64,000 nt of DNA from Arctopsyche grandis. Lineage: Eukaryota; Arthropoda; Insecta; Trichoptera; Hydropsychidae. The DNA is taken from NCBI RefSeq assembly GCF_051622035.1, contig NC_135360.1, positions 8,236,001 to 8,300,000 on the forward strand. The letters run 5' to 3'. Below the pieces are notes generated by a model. It was not told where the DNA came from, made no database searches, and saw nothing but the letters and a program-made list of their open reading frames with translations. Position numbers and translations under genes: made by a program. This document shows, piece by piece, positions 1 to 16,945 of this stretch. Positions within the stretch are counted from its first letter, which is position 1, and each line of letters begins with the position of its first letter.

Positions 1-1580
1 TGGCTGAAGTTACTTAGTTTAGTTTCTTTTATACATTTTTATTTACTAGCCTCTTTTTACTTCACTTAAGATTTTTATAATCATGACGAATCTGTTGATA
101 TATAATAAAATATTTATTTATTTAACAAACTTGGGGGAGGCGGCAAAGCTGATAGACCCACGGGATTTGACTTATATATACCATGTTATTGATTACATAA
201 TTATGTATATAATTATTTTATTAAAAATAACATTTAAGATAACAACGATAAAATAAAATAAAATAGAGAAAAAATTAAACATAAAGGAAACAACGAAATA
301 ATAGAAAATAAGAAAAATAGAACAGTAAAATGAAAAAGTAAAACTAAAAGAAATCAAAAATATAGAAAGAAATGAACATATTGGAAAAGAAGAATTATAA
401 AAAAATTAAGTTCAAGAAAGACATACAAATGAATATGTAGTTTGTTTTTAAAAATATTAAGATTTTCAGAATTTGCTACTGCTTTGTATTAAACGTATAC
501 AATTTTATTTACGTGTCTTTTATATGTATGTACATTCGTATTTATATACATATCTATGCACATATGTATGTATATATTTCTACTGACTGAAGTACCTGGC
601 TTCGCTCGAGTATTATTCGGAGATGACAATAAGATAAAATCCAAAGATGGGAGTCCAATGTCATATAACTAGTATTGTTTCAAATATTCTACAATGTAAG
701 CAAACAAAATTTGTTTCATATCGTTAGAATGAATTAGAATTGTAAAAGGAACAAACTAATATATGTATGTATGTACATATGTATATGATTTTGAACTCCA
801 GAATGTTAAAGAGATGAGTCAACGATGAATTGCTTATTAAATATTGACCTACATATATTCATATCCGAACATTATTTGAAATTTTAAAATTTACGTACAT
901 ACATATGTCAAACACAGATTAGAATTATTTACACCTGTGTAGACAGTGTCAGCATTGCGCTACCAACAAATTTTCAATTTGTTCAATGTAAATATTCGCC
1001 TAATTGGCAGGTGTTGTCTTAATAATATTCAGAGCTCACCTTCCCCCCCAACATCTGAAGCCACATGCTCAACGATATCTCGGCAAACATCATCAAGAAT
1101 GTCGAGATAATTGAACGGGCGCGTCATCTGATCTATTTAACAATTCAAAGATGAGCCATCATCGCGTTCCAATTTTCCAATATTTTCTGATGAAGCACCT
1201 GTTTGTTTACATTGTTATGCAATTCACACGCTTCGCCTACATATCCAATTACTTTGTGAGTACGTATTTAAATTTCGTTTAGAATTTTCGCTGTGGAATT
1301 TTAATAACCGTTCAAATTGTTTTTAATCCACTGGTAAAAAGACGCTCTCTGCGTGAGAATCTTCGAGCTTTCGCTCTTTCACTCGTAAAAATATCGTTAG
1401 CGTTTATGGCGGGTTTTACGCTTTCGCCAACGCGAAAAATCTAACGAAAATGCAATGATTCTATAATAAAGTGTGATTTAGCTTCACTATTAATTTTATA
1501 AACGAGTAATTCAATTCGAGCATCTTATACACATGCATGTACCTACATATGTACATACATAAGTAGCTTATATACTCATA
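1..1580. other. AT-rich intergenic DNA
   Basis: I see no open frame or splice-bounded exon here. A short fragment at about 594-617 (core GGCTTCGCTCG) resembles the 3' end of the Helitron-like family found intact at 1581-1798. The rest is AT-rich sequence with ATGTATGTACATA-type motifs. Confidence 0.5.
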
Positions 1581-1798
1581 TCTAATATATAATTTCGAAA
1601 GAGACTTTATATGTAAGTTTGTCAGTATTTTTGGTTGGGAATCAAAAACAATTCAAAGTTTTTATGGTTGGTTGAATATTATTATTTTTCGATTCAAATA
1701 AATTTAATAAAAAAAACAAATGATTATTTACTATTAGATTCGCCATGTTTGAGCTGTTTACATTACAAATACTGAACGAAGCCGGGTAAAAAAACTAG
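1581..1798 (+). mobile_element. Non-autonomous Helitron-like element (family A)
   Basis: The element is 218 bp long. It begins TCTAATATATAATTTCGAAA and ends CCGGGTAAAAAAACTAG, and it sits between a host A (1580) and a host T (1799). A|TC...CTAG|T is the Helitron insertion signature. Three further copies (6468-6670, 6708-6962, 53690-53941) share both ends. No coding capacity is present. A clear 3' hairpin is not obvious, so the Helitron assignment rests on the termini and insertion site. Confidence 0.65.
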
Positions 1799-2033
1799 TA
1801 CATAATAAATGCTAATACAGGGTTGACACGATACGAGTGCACTCATAATTTGATCACTCAGACATTACTCGGATGTTACGTGGATGTTGCCAAGTTACGA
1901 ATAACGTCCAAGTGAGCAATTTAGCGGACTCGATCTGAGTGGAATATAATCGTAACAACCCGGTAAAAGTATGATACAGATAGCTATTATTTATTATTCT
2001 AATAATTATACAAAAAACATATATATACATATT

Positions 2034-2592
2034 AGCCAGCAGTATGGCTCGGTGGTTGCGTTTATGTTTAACTCCGAGAGGTTACAGGGTTCGATCCCGT
2101 GCTAATCTTTAATGCTTGTAATTTTGTAAATTTTACTTTTTTATATCACCATGTGGTGCTCACTGTAAATGGAATATTATAGTTTTATCTGTGTTTATTA
2201 TTATTTTTTGTCTCACTATACAACTTTCTTTTTATATTTTATTCTGTATGTGTGCCTATTTAAATAAATAAATAAATAAAAATAAATGCTGCTGGTCCAA
2301 GTCGATCGTTTCCTATAAGAGTTTGCCAATTTATCTGATTTTATTGTTGAAACGGTTCTTCCATCAAATTGACAAAAACCATCCTACCCGCTGTCACAAA
2401 TATCTGAATTTGATTTATGCACAATATGTAAAAATTTATGTACAAGTCTAAATTCTTCGATGTGTCTATGGATTAATTAATTTATTTATTTATTGTTAAT
2501 TTCGTGTTCTTCAGCCTCTCAATGCTGCAATGTTTGAAAATAATTGTCTGGAAAGGTGCGTTGGGGTTTATCTGTTAGGCCTTCCTGGTATA
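2034..2592 (+). repeat. tRNA-derived SINE with long conserved body
   Basis: The head (2034-2110) looks like a tRNA: an A-box-like TGGCTCGGTGGTTGCG is followed by a B-box-like GGTTCGATCCC. Then comes a body with GTCGATCGTTTCCTATAAGAG and a Gly-Thr-like block GAAACGGTTC. This body recurs at 19938-20480, 28960-29110 (minus) and 29120-29500 (minus). The 3' end near TTAGGCCTTCCTGGTATA matches the outer end of the 29.1 kb copy. The multiple diverged copies and internal pol III boxes support a SINE and not a functional tRNA gene. Confidence 0.7.
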
Positions 2593-2751
2593 TATGTATA
2601 TATGTAAAAATAAAATAAAATCCAATACAGATATATATGTACATATGTATAAGTATATATGTACATACATGACAAAATTTTACTTTAGAGATTTAAAAGA
2701 TTTTAATATTTTTTTCATTCATTAAAGGAGTAATATAATCACTATATACTT

Positions 2752-6467
<3,716 letters not shown>

Positions 6468-6670
6468 TCTAATATATAATTTCGAAAGAGACTTTGTTCT
6501 ATGTGCATATGTATGTATGTTTGTTTGTTTGGGTTGTAGATTCCGTGACGTTCATTTTAATAAATAACCAAATGAATATTCAAATAAATTTAAATAAAAT
6601 AAAAGTATTCAAATAAATTTAATAAAATGTTTACTATTAGATTACAAATACCGAGCGAAGCCGGGTAGCG
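6468..6670 (+). mobile_element. Helitron-like family A copy, 3' end decayed
   Basis: It starts at A|TCTAATATATAATTTCGAAA and runs to ACCGAGCGAAGCCGGGTA. The expected CTAG end is not present after the CCGGGTA block, so the 3' terminus is lost. Only about 40 bp separates it from a second copy in opposite orientation. Confidence 0.6.
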
Positions 6671-6707
6671 GCTAAACTTAAGACTGATATTTGCAAAATA
6701 TTACGTA

Positions 6708-6962
6708 CTAGTTCTTTTACCCGGCTTCGTTCAGTATTTGTTATATAAACAGCGTAAACATGGCGAATCTAAATAGTAAATATTCATTTGTTTTTTTATT
6801 AAATTTATTTTTATTAAATAAATTTATTTGAATCGAAAAAAATATTATATTCAACCAATTGAATCGTCGTCATAGAAACTTTGTTTTGTTTTCGAAGTTC
6901 CCAACCAAAGATACTTACATACATATGTACATACAAAGTCTCTTCTGAAATTATATATTAGA
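6708..6962 (-). mobile_element. Helitron-like family A copy, reversed
   Basis: On the minus strand it begins TCTAATATATAATTTC and ends ACCCGGCTTCG's complement followed by CTAG. The flanks are A (6707) and T (6963) on the plus strand, which fits insertion between A and T. It is 255 bp long and non-coding. Confidence 0.65.
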
Positions 6963-7046
6963 TATTATGTCAGTGAATACAGAACAAATTAAATGGAAGA
7001 AAGCATGGTGAATGGAATATAGCATGCATTCATTCTGTATTTTTTT

Positions 7047-7747
<701 letters not shown>

Positions 7748-8156
7748 TTACACTGTTCGTTTATTTTATCGAGGTAAGCCAGTTATCAATAGAATTTTTG
7801 TTATTAATCCACAAGAATACTCGAAATATGATTTTTCTAAGTGGAATTTTATTTAATTCTCATATAAAGACAATTGAATATATTAACCCTATTAATTCAA
7901 TTCAGATTCGTGTAAATACTAATACGAGTTTTTTTTTAATTTAAAATTATGTACACTTCCAAATAACCCTTTTAAACTAAAATAAAAAATAGTGTGGCCA
8001 GAACACTGTCCCAATAAACATGTTTCAATAGAAAACACTCAATATAAAATAGTATTAACAATGATAAAAAATGCCAAGTGAAAATACGTACTTTTGACGT
8101 TTGATTTAAACTGGACAACTACTTAGAGAGATTTGAAAGCTAAAAAGTACTTCAAA

Positions 8157-8791
8157 TCTATATATATAAAAATGAATGTCTGTGTATGTGTATGTGTGTG
8201 TGTCTCGAATAGGCTCCTAAGCCACTGAAGCGATTACGATGGAACTTTCAGGATTTGTTGTATGCATGTCCGGGAAGATTACTGTGAAAAAAAACGGGAA
8301 AAAATGGGAACGGAAACGGGAAAAACGGGAATGAGTGTTATTCACTATCATTTCAAATGTTTTCGCGTCGCGACCAGGGTGTTCGCTGCCTGCGTTGTTC
8401 CGACAAATGGGAACGGAAACGAGAACGGGAACGGGAACGGGAATTGCATGCGTTGAGGGGGCTACAGACGCTCCGGAATTCCGGAGAGGTATTCCTTGCA
8501 GTAGACCTTGAGGTATTCCTTTCGGTCGACCTGAAATTGTATGGGGCTCCGGTACGTCTCTCCGGTATGACGCGATGTTCATTGCAACACTAATTTCAAA
8601 TGTTTTCGCGTCGCGACCTGCGTTTTTAGATAAATTAAACAAACAATTGAATTATTTAAAATGTGTTCGATGCCTGCGTTTTTCCAACAAATGGGAACGA
8701 GAGCGGGAACGGGAACGGGAACGATAACAGGAACGGAAACGAGAATTGCATGCGTTATTGTGGCATTGCAACGCATGCCGGGTTCAGCTAG
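8157..8791 (+). mobile_element. Non-autonomous Helitron (family B) with 3' hairpin
   Basis: The element is 635 bp long, begins TCTATATATATAAAAATG and ends GGTTCAGCTAG. Host A is at 8156 and host T at 8792, giving the canonical A|TC...CTAG|T. A 9-bp stem (GCATGCGTT at 8748-8756 and AACGCATGC at 8770-8778) ends ten bases before CTAG, as expected for the Helitron terminator. The interior has GGGAAC repeats near 8413-8440 and 8690-8735 and a second block repeating the motif TTTCAAATGTTTTCGCGTCG. It encodes no Rep/helicase. Confidence 0.85.
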
Positions 8792-9239
8792 TGAAAGATA
8801 AAATACCCGACTATAGATTCTAATATCCATTTTGAACAGAAAATTGACAGATTTTGAAACATCGACCGAACAACACCAAGATATAGAAAAATCGCCCGAT
8901 TTAAAAAACACGTATCTCCGAATCTCAAGCCAATCAACATTTTTTATTACCAGATTCGTATTCACTGGGCATAGATCTATAAGAAAAGTCATATCTCGTC
9001 TCTAAACCAATTTTCGTGTCAAACAGTGTGATCACTGATCACTGATTCAGATCCGAAGTATGAACATACATACATATATTCGTTTTCTACACATTTAAAG
9101 TCTGCCCAATAGAATTTAAAAAATACACCATCCCAAAATGTAAGCACTGTAACAGAATTAAAACGCTTCGAGCCACTCTCGTAAAGCATACATGCACTTT
9201 GGATACGCGTGCCACCGTTTTAGAAGCGCCGAAGTACGG
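8792..9239. other. Intergenic, no recognised feature
   Basis: Short overlapping open frames on both strands are not bounded by splice sites or supported by protein similarity. The segment TGATCACTGATCACTGATTC near 9030-9050 resembles part of the dispersed repeat at 28466-28975. Confidence 0.4.
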
Positions 9240-9550
9240 TCAGCGTCAACCCCTAATATCATCGCACAGTGAAGGCTCGTGACTCGAGTTGGTCTCGTGC
9301 AGTGGCGTTCAGTAGCGTCGCGACAGTCGTACAGGCAGTACGCCTCCGGCCCAACCGGCTCTTCTTATCACGTTTTGTTATCAGTGGTGTTTCTCGTTTC
9401 GAGAAAAAATCGACCTACTCGAATCACAAACTTTTGGACGTTTGCTGTTTTGATAGTTTCAAGGACTAGTTCGTGTTTCGTCGCCCGTCAACTTTCACCC
9501 GAGTTCTCGTGTCCTGTTGTGGAAATTCGACACAATCGTGTACTGCGAAA
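9240..9550 (+). promoter_or_regulatory. Candidate promoter and non-coding first exon of the 24.6 kb secreted-protein gene
   Basis: This stretch is markedly more GC-rich than its surroundings. It ends at a consensus donor, GCGAAA|GTAAGT, at 9550/9551. The next strong acceptor on this strand that leads into a long coding exon is TTTGTTGCAG at 24531-24540. Several initiator-like TCAGT strings occur (for example in GTTATCAGTGG). Long 5' introns are usual for developmental insect genes. The link is inference: there is no transcript evidence, and the frames here (66-91 codons) do not look like known protein. Confidence 0.35.
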
Positions 9551-12500
9551 GTAAGTTTGTTTTTGCGTTGAAATTTTATGTTTACATACATACATGTGTG
9601 GTGTTGTGTATATATGTATGTGCGTTTTCGCACCTGGGGCATTATTTTGATTTTATTTTGCTCACGTGATTATTATATTGGATCAGTGTATGTATGTACA
9701 TATGTACATATGTTGTGATGACATTTTGTTCTTATCACCGTTCTGCTTTTGATCCTAAGTGTTGTGCGTTAGATTTTTTTCTTTGAGTGTTTGCTTAATT
9801 TAAGATAACATCTTAAATTTGTTCGAATGTACATACATAGTTGGAGGTTGTCTGCTTACATACATATGATTTTTTATATTATATATAATTAATTTACTAC
9901 CATGTCAATAATATAGATTCTTTTATGCACAAAAAATGGTTCACTATTTTCAACCTTTTTTTTGCTGATCTCTGATCATATCTTAGATTTTTTATATCTT
10001 TGGTTTTTAATTTATTTCAGTTTTCTATATAAATTTTTTATTATTTTATTATATTAAGTTTGGTCATTTATTTCATATTTTACATACATAAGTCTAAATG
10101 TACAATCAGTGCCGTCAAAATCGAGGCCGTTCCCTAGGAAAATAATAATTCTGGGCCTTTTTGAAATTTTTTAAAATTTCAATAATAAAATATGCATTTC
10201 CCATTTTCAATAAGTAAAATAATTATGATAGAAAAAGCATGCACCGTAATAAACATTTTGACTTGAACCTGGTGATGGATTTAAAAATAGTAAAATTGCG
10301 GAATATTTTTTATGTGTTTTTTTAATAGAATTTTTAAAAAAATATCCCAAAATACATAAATAAACATTCCTCAGCTGCATATTTTTTAAGCATAGACTTT
10401 GTCATTACATTTCAAAATCTTTAAACTAAAGTGCACTTGCGAAATTAAGATACATTTAGAGAAATAAAGCTGACGACGGGAAATTCCTAAAACGATGTTA
10501 TCTCCTTTACAGTAAAAGGTTTCACAAGATTCAATCGATTATTGACAGTGTAATTTCCGAGTAAAAAGAAAATATTGAGATACAAAATTTCTTCGAAAAT
10601 AAATCGACTTTGCCTTGAATAATTTTAACAAATTTCACGGCCAAGATTTAGAAAGTTCTAAACAAGCATGCGAATTTTTTCCACACATTGTGTATATAAA
10701 ATTATTCAATTCTCATAATAGCACATATATTTCATAATTCTTACACATTAGTGATTATTTTTTTTTTTTGATAAAATTGAACCCCTCCTTTTTAACCATG
10801 TTGATTTATCACTTTTTTAATTATGATAATTTTTTTCTTAATTGCATATGAAGGCTGACCTGTCACTAAAACACGCGGATGATTAATTTTGATTTTGACT
10901 AATTCATAGAAAATTAATTTTACATAATCGGTGAATTTCATATACACGTCCAACATCAATTAAAATGCACTTAATCATATTCACATCAGACAATAGGCAT
11001 AGTTTCTTGAATTACTATTACACTTATGCATATAGAAAGTCAATAATGTCTTTGTTACTATCGCTGTTATTCAATCTTCAAAAAATTCGCGACTTTATTA
11101 TCAATTTGAAACGTTCCTAATGTGCCATTAATTTTAGTTGTGTCAAAAGTTTGACGTGTATATTTTATTGCTTCTGCGTGTCAAATTATCACACAGTATG
11201 AACGTAAGAAAGGTCAATATGTGTGATCAAATATACCAACAAAAAAATTATATCGAATTGACGATGATCAAATGGGCAAATTGTAGTGATGATCTAACTT
11301 TAAAAGCGTACCTATATGTATCTATTATTCTTTTCATTCATTAAAAAAAATTGTAATATTCTAGAACGCATGTGTAATGATCTTCTAAATATATGTGCAT
11401 ATGTATGTATTGTATGAGGATAAAAAATGATTTTTTAATTTTTACTTTATTTAACTTATTAATTAGAATTCAACGGGAATTCTGCCACACTTAATGTTTT
11501 ACTTTCTGCGAGAATAATGAATTATAAAAAGCGGAAATTTATTTTTCTTCAGCGTATTGTACATACATATACATACACGTGTATGGTGTTATGAATCCGG
11601 TGGGAATAAATTTTAATTAAAATTGAAACGAAAAATTTTGCGTTACAGATGAATTTTTCATTATTTATCTTTCGCGTTTTTTCCCGCGAAAATGAATTTT
11701 CTATAGCTTATGTATACGAAAAAAATCCCGACTTTATTCATGTCATATTGTCGCATATTAGAATATTTTGAATACCTTTCTGACTCCGGATTAAAGGTTT
11801 TTTCAAAAATTCGTGTCAAATTTCGTTCGCAAAATGAAAAGTACGAAAAAAAAACGAAAGTGTTCCCGTGAGTTACGAATCGCTTTCTTCGTGTGACAGT
11901 TTCATATTTTACGTCAAATTAACTTTATTGTATTGTATTGTTTGTACTTGTGTTTTCTAAAAAATTTCCACCTGTAACTTTCTTCGTAATTTTGTAAACT
12001 TTTATCTTAAATTTTCATCTTAGTACATATGTATACACACATTTTTTATTCGATCCGTTGACTACAAAGGGTTAAAAAATACTCTTTTTTTTTTTTCATT
12101 CTAAACATTTAGTACAGCGGGAGTTATATTAGCTACACAATTTTTTATAACTTTTAAAATATAAGATACATAAAGCAGTTCTTATCTAAAAACAAACTCA
12201 AATCATAGTTATCGCGTTTACTCTCGCAATTAGTATATACAGATCTATAATTGCGCTATAATCAAATGCGCTATGGTCAAATACGCCACTAATACACACA
12301 TAAAGAGTAGTGTAATATCAAATTATCATTATAACGACAGCTGAAAGTTAAAACTGATTTTCCACGCCGACTTCTAAACTGACAGCTTAGAAGCGAATCT
12401 TTCGTGGCGTATTTTTTTCAAGATGGCTTTCCTTAATTGATGGTTATGTTTTCAATGGACGATTTATTTTCCAATCAATCGGCCCAATTATCATAGCCAC

Positions 12501-14395
12501 AGATCTGTATTAAACACTCAACATACATATTATCAATAGACATCGAGGCAAATAGGTTTTGGTATTGTTAACTTCGTCAAAAACCTATTTTTACAAGCTT
12601 TTTTTTTACTTTCTACTGTGTTGGAATGTGTATTGTTATTTGTCATTGCCCTAATAACCCTCTGTAGTTTAATTACTAAACATCGAATCAGACGCTTTAA
12701 CTTTATTACTATCTATTGTAAATCTTTTGTCAACTAGCGTTTAGTCACGAGCGATTCTGGGTAGCTCATGTTCTTTTTGAGATGAATATAAATGAGTTGT
12801 AGTCATTCTCTGTTAGAATTATCCATATGGACGAGGAGAGGGAATATGGTGGAATCTCAATATTTTTTTTTTTTTTGAAAATTCTCCAAAATGCACCTTA
12901 CTTAATCGCTAACTACAATACAATCGACAAACAAATCGCTTTGTCTCTCAGTCCCAATATAAAAAATCTAATTTTAATCCACTTCTCACATTGAACTTCA
13001 TAAGCAATGCTCGGCGTTGGTTCGATGCTTTTGCAAATAATAATAGACTGCTCCATTAATGTTCAAAGTAAGAGAGCAAACAAGCAGTTTTTTCTAAGAA
13101 ATTGACAATAGTGAAGCTTTTTTGGACGAAAAGGATCCATCCACCGCTGAAGACAACTCACATGTACATATGTGCAAATTAATTGAATAGTAGAACAATT
13201 AATGTAACCTATAAATTACTTAAGCCAAAGATTTGTTAGTAATATGCTGACAAAATATCCAGTTTTATCCTTTTCATCTTAAAATTTCTCAATCATGTGG
13301 AAGATCTTTAATATTTTCATCGGGAGGGCGCTCATGTTGAGGGTTTTATGAACAATCTCATTGATCTTTGACATCTTGACGGCTTAAATAATAAAAATTT
13401 GCCATAATTGTATTAAATAATAACATCTTCGGAAAATATACGCCTATGGTTTAACATTTGACACAAATTATTGTACTTTAGATAGTCTTAGAATCAAAAT
13501 AATCTTATCGTTCCAGCAATTGTTATGAAAACAGTCACAATCCCACTCCTTGCTCCTTTTCCGAGAAATCACAGGGGGCGCTGGTTACGTCACCAATGTT
13601 ATTGTATTGTCTCATGTCGGAAACGTACATACATACATACATAATTATTTATTGAGTTGTGACCTGCGATGATCTCGCCTAAGAAATAAATAAATAATAA
13701 TATATAACACACTAACTCGCCACGCCTCTGTGATTGACACCCACTTTACTACACATGTATGCATGTGTGATATGTAACCCTTTGCGCTCACTTTTTAACG
13801 TCGAATTTCCAAATCTTAATGCAAAACATCAACACGCGAATACCGTTATTATGTACACAATATTTACATTTGATTCGTGAATTATGCAACGACGTGTACA
13901 TATTATTCGCATGTAATACGAAGAAACACGATCGAGTGGCCCGCGGTCAAAATGTTATTGTGCACTCACTCGCTTACTTACCACACACTCCGTGTCGAAT
14001 TTGAATGCAACAAGTGCATTCGCAACCGCAAGGTCCTCGTTGAAATATATTTTTTGAACGGAATATTAAAACGTGCGCTTTGGGAATTTTTTACATAATT
14101 TTCGAAGTGTCTCTTTCATGCCGTGGGTGAAAGAGCCAAACGTTTCTCTGAAAACGGTTTTGAAAATTCCCACGGTGTATTGTAATGGTTCGATTCGAAT
14201 CCGGTGGAATATTTTCATTAGGGTTTGGCCTCAGGCACGATGCCAGGACGATACTTGAATAAATCACATTTGTTGTTTATGTGTACAAGGATCGGCACAG
14301 ATAAATGGCGTGTTAACAAGCGCTACATCACATGGTTGTTGGGCTAATTGTATGCGAAGGAATACGAATTGCTTTATTAGTTGTGATTCTATAGC
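9551..14395. other. AT-rich non-coding DNA (probable intron)
   Basis: I recognise no exon. The stretch is AT-rich and includes scattered TACATACATATGTA motifs. A moderately GC-rich patch at about 13830-14260 carries short open frames but no convincing splice sites or protein similarity. It could be an unrecognised alternative exon. Confidence 0.4.
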
Positions 14396-15104
14396 TTTTT
14401 CTACAGCCATTCACCATCCACTGCTGAATAAAAGCCTCTCTAAGGGCGAAAACGCACAGTGATGAACGTGGCACATGGTTTTTTTTAAGATAGTTTTAAA
14501 CGTGCAAAAAAATGTGGCGTGCCTTGCACAGATTCGTGGAACGGCCAGCACGCATCGTCCCAGTGTTTTCGTTAAAACTGTATCCTTGTATTTATCCTTG
14601 CTTGACAGTGATCGATAACGGTGTATCCCATATTTGAAGAAATGCAGGAGAACTTATCAACGTGCCACCTTCCGTGCTGTGTGTTTTCGCCCTAACGCGC
14701 TTCCACTCGTCTCTGTTTTGCGCAACTCTCATCCATCTCACCCCACACATTTTCCTAATTTCGTCTACTCATCTTCGCTGGAGTCTTCTTATTACCCTTT
14801 TGCATTCTCTCGGGTACCATTCTAGCATTTCTTTTGTCCGCCTTTCATCCATTCTTCTTGCCACGTGGCCTGCCCATTGCCATTTCAATTTCTTCACTCT
14901 ATCCATTATATCCACTACTCTTGTCATACTTCTGACCCACGTGTTTCGTTGCCTGTATTTCCTCTTTATATCAAGCATACAACGTTCCATACTTTTTTGA
15001 GTGCATTGGACTTTGTGTAACAACAATGTCCAAGTTTCACATCCATACGTCATCACTGACAAAACACATTGATCGAAGATCTTTTTCTTCAGGCAAATTG
15101 GCAT
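14396..15104 (-). pseudogene. RTE-type LINE reverse transcriptase C-terminal remnant
   Basis: On the minus strand the translation from 15104 shows the hallmarks of the C-terminal part of RTE/related endonuclease-reverse transcriptases: MTYGCETWTL, then KLKWQWAGHVARR, then EMLEWYPRECKR. It continues past an in-frame stop (near 14769) with VDEIRKMCGVRW and RDEWKRV. After the MITE at 14444-14692 it resumes as REAFIQQWMVNG, the usual end of such ORFs. It is 5'-truncated and dead. Its closest relatives are the insect RTE/craniofacial-type LINE ends. Clade assignment is from motif memory, not a search. Confidence 0.75.
14444..14692. mobile_element. MITE with GGGCGAAAAC termini inside the RTE remnant
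   Basis: The element is 249 bp with terminal inverted repeats GGGCGAAAACGCACAG and CTGTGTGTTTTCGCCC. It is flanked by direct TAA copies (14441-14443 and 14693-14695). The LINE reading frame resumes exactly across it, which proves insertion. A 3-bp TAA/TTA duplication fits PIF/Harbinger. It shares an internal segment (TATCCTTGTATTTATCCTTG) with the 18 kb element, and another (TGACAGTGATCGATA) with the 34 kb element as the reverse complement. Confidence 0.8.
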
Positions 15105-15164
15105 TTTTGATTTAAAAACCGCATTAATTTGTCCAAATGTACTCTATATCCTAATTTCATACCC

Positions 15165-15245
15165 TTATGAACTAACTAGTTCGTTTGTCAATTTTTTTGT
15201 TTGTGTATGAACAAACTAGTATGAATGAAACGTATAACCTATACA
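15165..15245. repeat. Decayed copy of the 37.2 kb inverted-repeat element
   Basis: The string TGTATGAACAAACTAGTATG followed by AATGAAAC matches the subterminal part of the element at 37187-37595. Only this part is preserved. Confidence 0.45.
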
Positions 15246-16945
15246 TATATAGTGCATATAGAGAATCGTACACCATGCATAGTGTGTCTTTGTTGGATAT
15301 GTCGTTCATCGGCTTTTAATATTCATTTAATTCATAAAATTAAAAAAAATAGCCTTTTGCTAATAGAAATAACTCATATCGATATCCGATATCCACAATT
15401 TGTGAAAATTTTTGGTATAATTTAAAAATGTAATATAATGTGTTGTTTAAGCCTACAATTACTTATCTTAAAGCAAAAAATCTATTAAAATCTGCCAATT
15501 TATTTAGAAAATTGTTAGCACTTTATGATATAACAGAAAAACGTATCATGGCTGTCACTTGCTTTGTAGAACTGTCATTGAATTCAATGGAATTACAAAG
15601 CGTTTATATCCTTCTTTCAATTTGTTTAAATACATATGTAAGTGTGTGAAAATATTATAACTACATATATGTAATGTTTAAAATGAGAATCAGCGCGAAA
15701 AACACTAGAAAATATAATTTTTATTCTAAATAATTCAATGGCGAATCCTATGAGACTTGCGTCCAGTACCAACGATCGAAAAGGGTTAACATTTCATTGC
15801 CTAAAATTGTATTATAAAATCAAACTTTACCAATTATATACATACATAATATTATGTAATAGATGTATAAGGATTGTAAATAGGTTTTTGAGCTCTTTTT
15901 CCTATTATGCTGTAGATTAAAATTAGAATAATATAATACTATGATTACTAACCAAATTAAATTAAATTGTAAAATAGAAAATGATCAGTAGATCAGTAGC
16001 TATTAAAATAGATATAAGATTATGTATTGTGAACATAATTTTGTAATGATAAAAAGCATTTAAAAATCAAAATATACATACATATATTAAATATATTAAA
16101 CGATCATATTATATATTACATATGTATATCTCACATATTCCAATTTGAAATAGCCATAATGAATCATCACTCTATTCCATCGATAAATTTTGTAATCAAA
16201 CAGTTTCAAATTTACTATAGAGTTTACTTTACAGAAATTATTATATACATATGTATACATCGGTCCTTTCGGAACTAAACCACGCGATTGTTCACTGATG
16301 AAATTCGGATCTGTCGAATGGGTGCACTTCTGGCATTGACCCGAAGAAGATCGTTGTGAGCAATCCAGAGTGTGGGAACCATTACGGCCTAGACGAGCGC
16401 ATTTTAAACAGATATGATCGAAAGTTTGAGAGCGACCGTTAAGAAATTCGCCTTTGAGAAGCTCTGGTCTAGGTTACATCTGTGAGCAACTCGAAAACAA
16501 TGTCGATGCGTCACATTCGGTGTGCGAAAATTGAAGTCATCGGGAATTATCTCACAGATCGTTATCTTCGAATATCATCCGAGGTGATTCCGAGCGTAGA
16601 AAATTTTAATGATATCGAATGAACAGCCTTTTTGTTGTTGTTTTGAATTCTTCGTATTGAAACTAATACGTTGTAAATGAACCGTAGGCTTTTTCACATT
16701 AGTGAATTATACTGTGTATAATTTTTTTTAATATAATTATTATGTTCTTAGACTTTAAAATCATCATTATGTTAAAATTTTGTATGCGAATGAAAGCTTA
16801 TATTGATAAATTCAATGAAAGTGTCTATGAATGAAATTATTGAATCAGTTGTGGAAAGTGTAACTTCTACTTATGTACTAGCGGAAATGATACTTTCTTA
16901 ATACTGAGGAATATATATATTGATATCATATGTATGTAGTATGTA
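15246..16945. other. Non-coding DNA, no recognised gene
   Basis: Small open frames at 15440-15649 and 15738-15920 match no family I know and lack splice context. A GC-richer patch at 16260-16615 also gives no recognisable protein. Confidence 0.4.

Noticed and set aside
2034-2110. Possible tRNA gene
   Set aside because: A- and B-box-like strings are present, but the cloverleaf arms do not pair and the sequence continues into a SINE body found in several copies.
13819-14258. Overlapping frames in a GC-richer patch
   Set aside because: No family match, and no donor or acceptor pair placing them in a transcript.
15440-15920. Small open frames as genes
   Set aside because: No splice context, no recognisable motifs, AT-driven composition.
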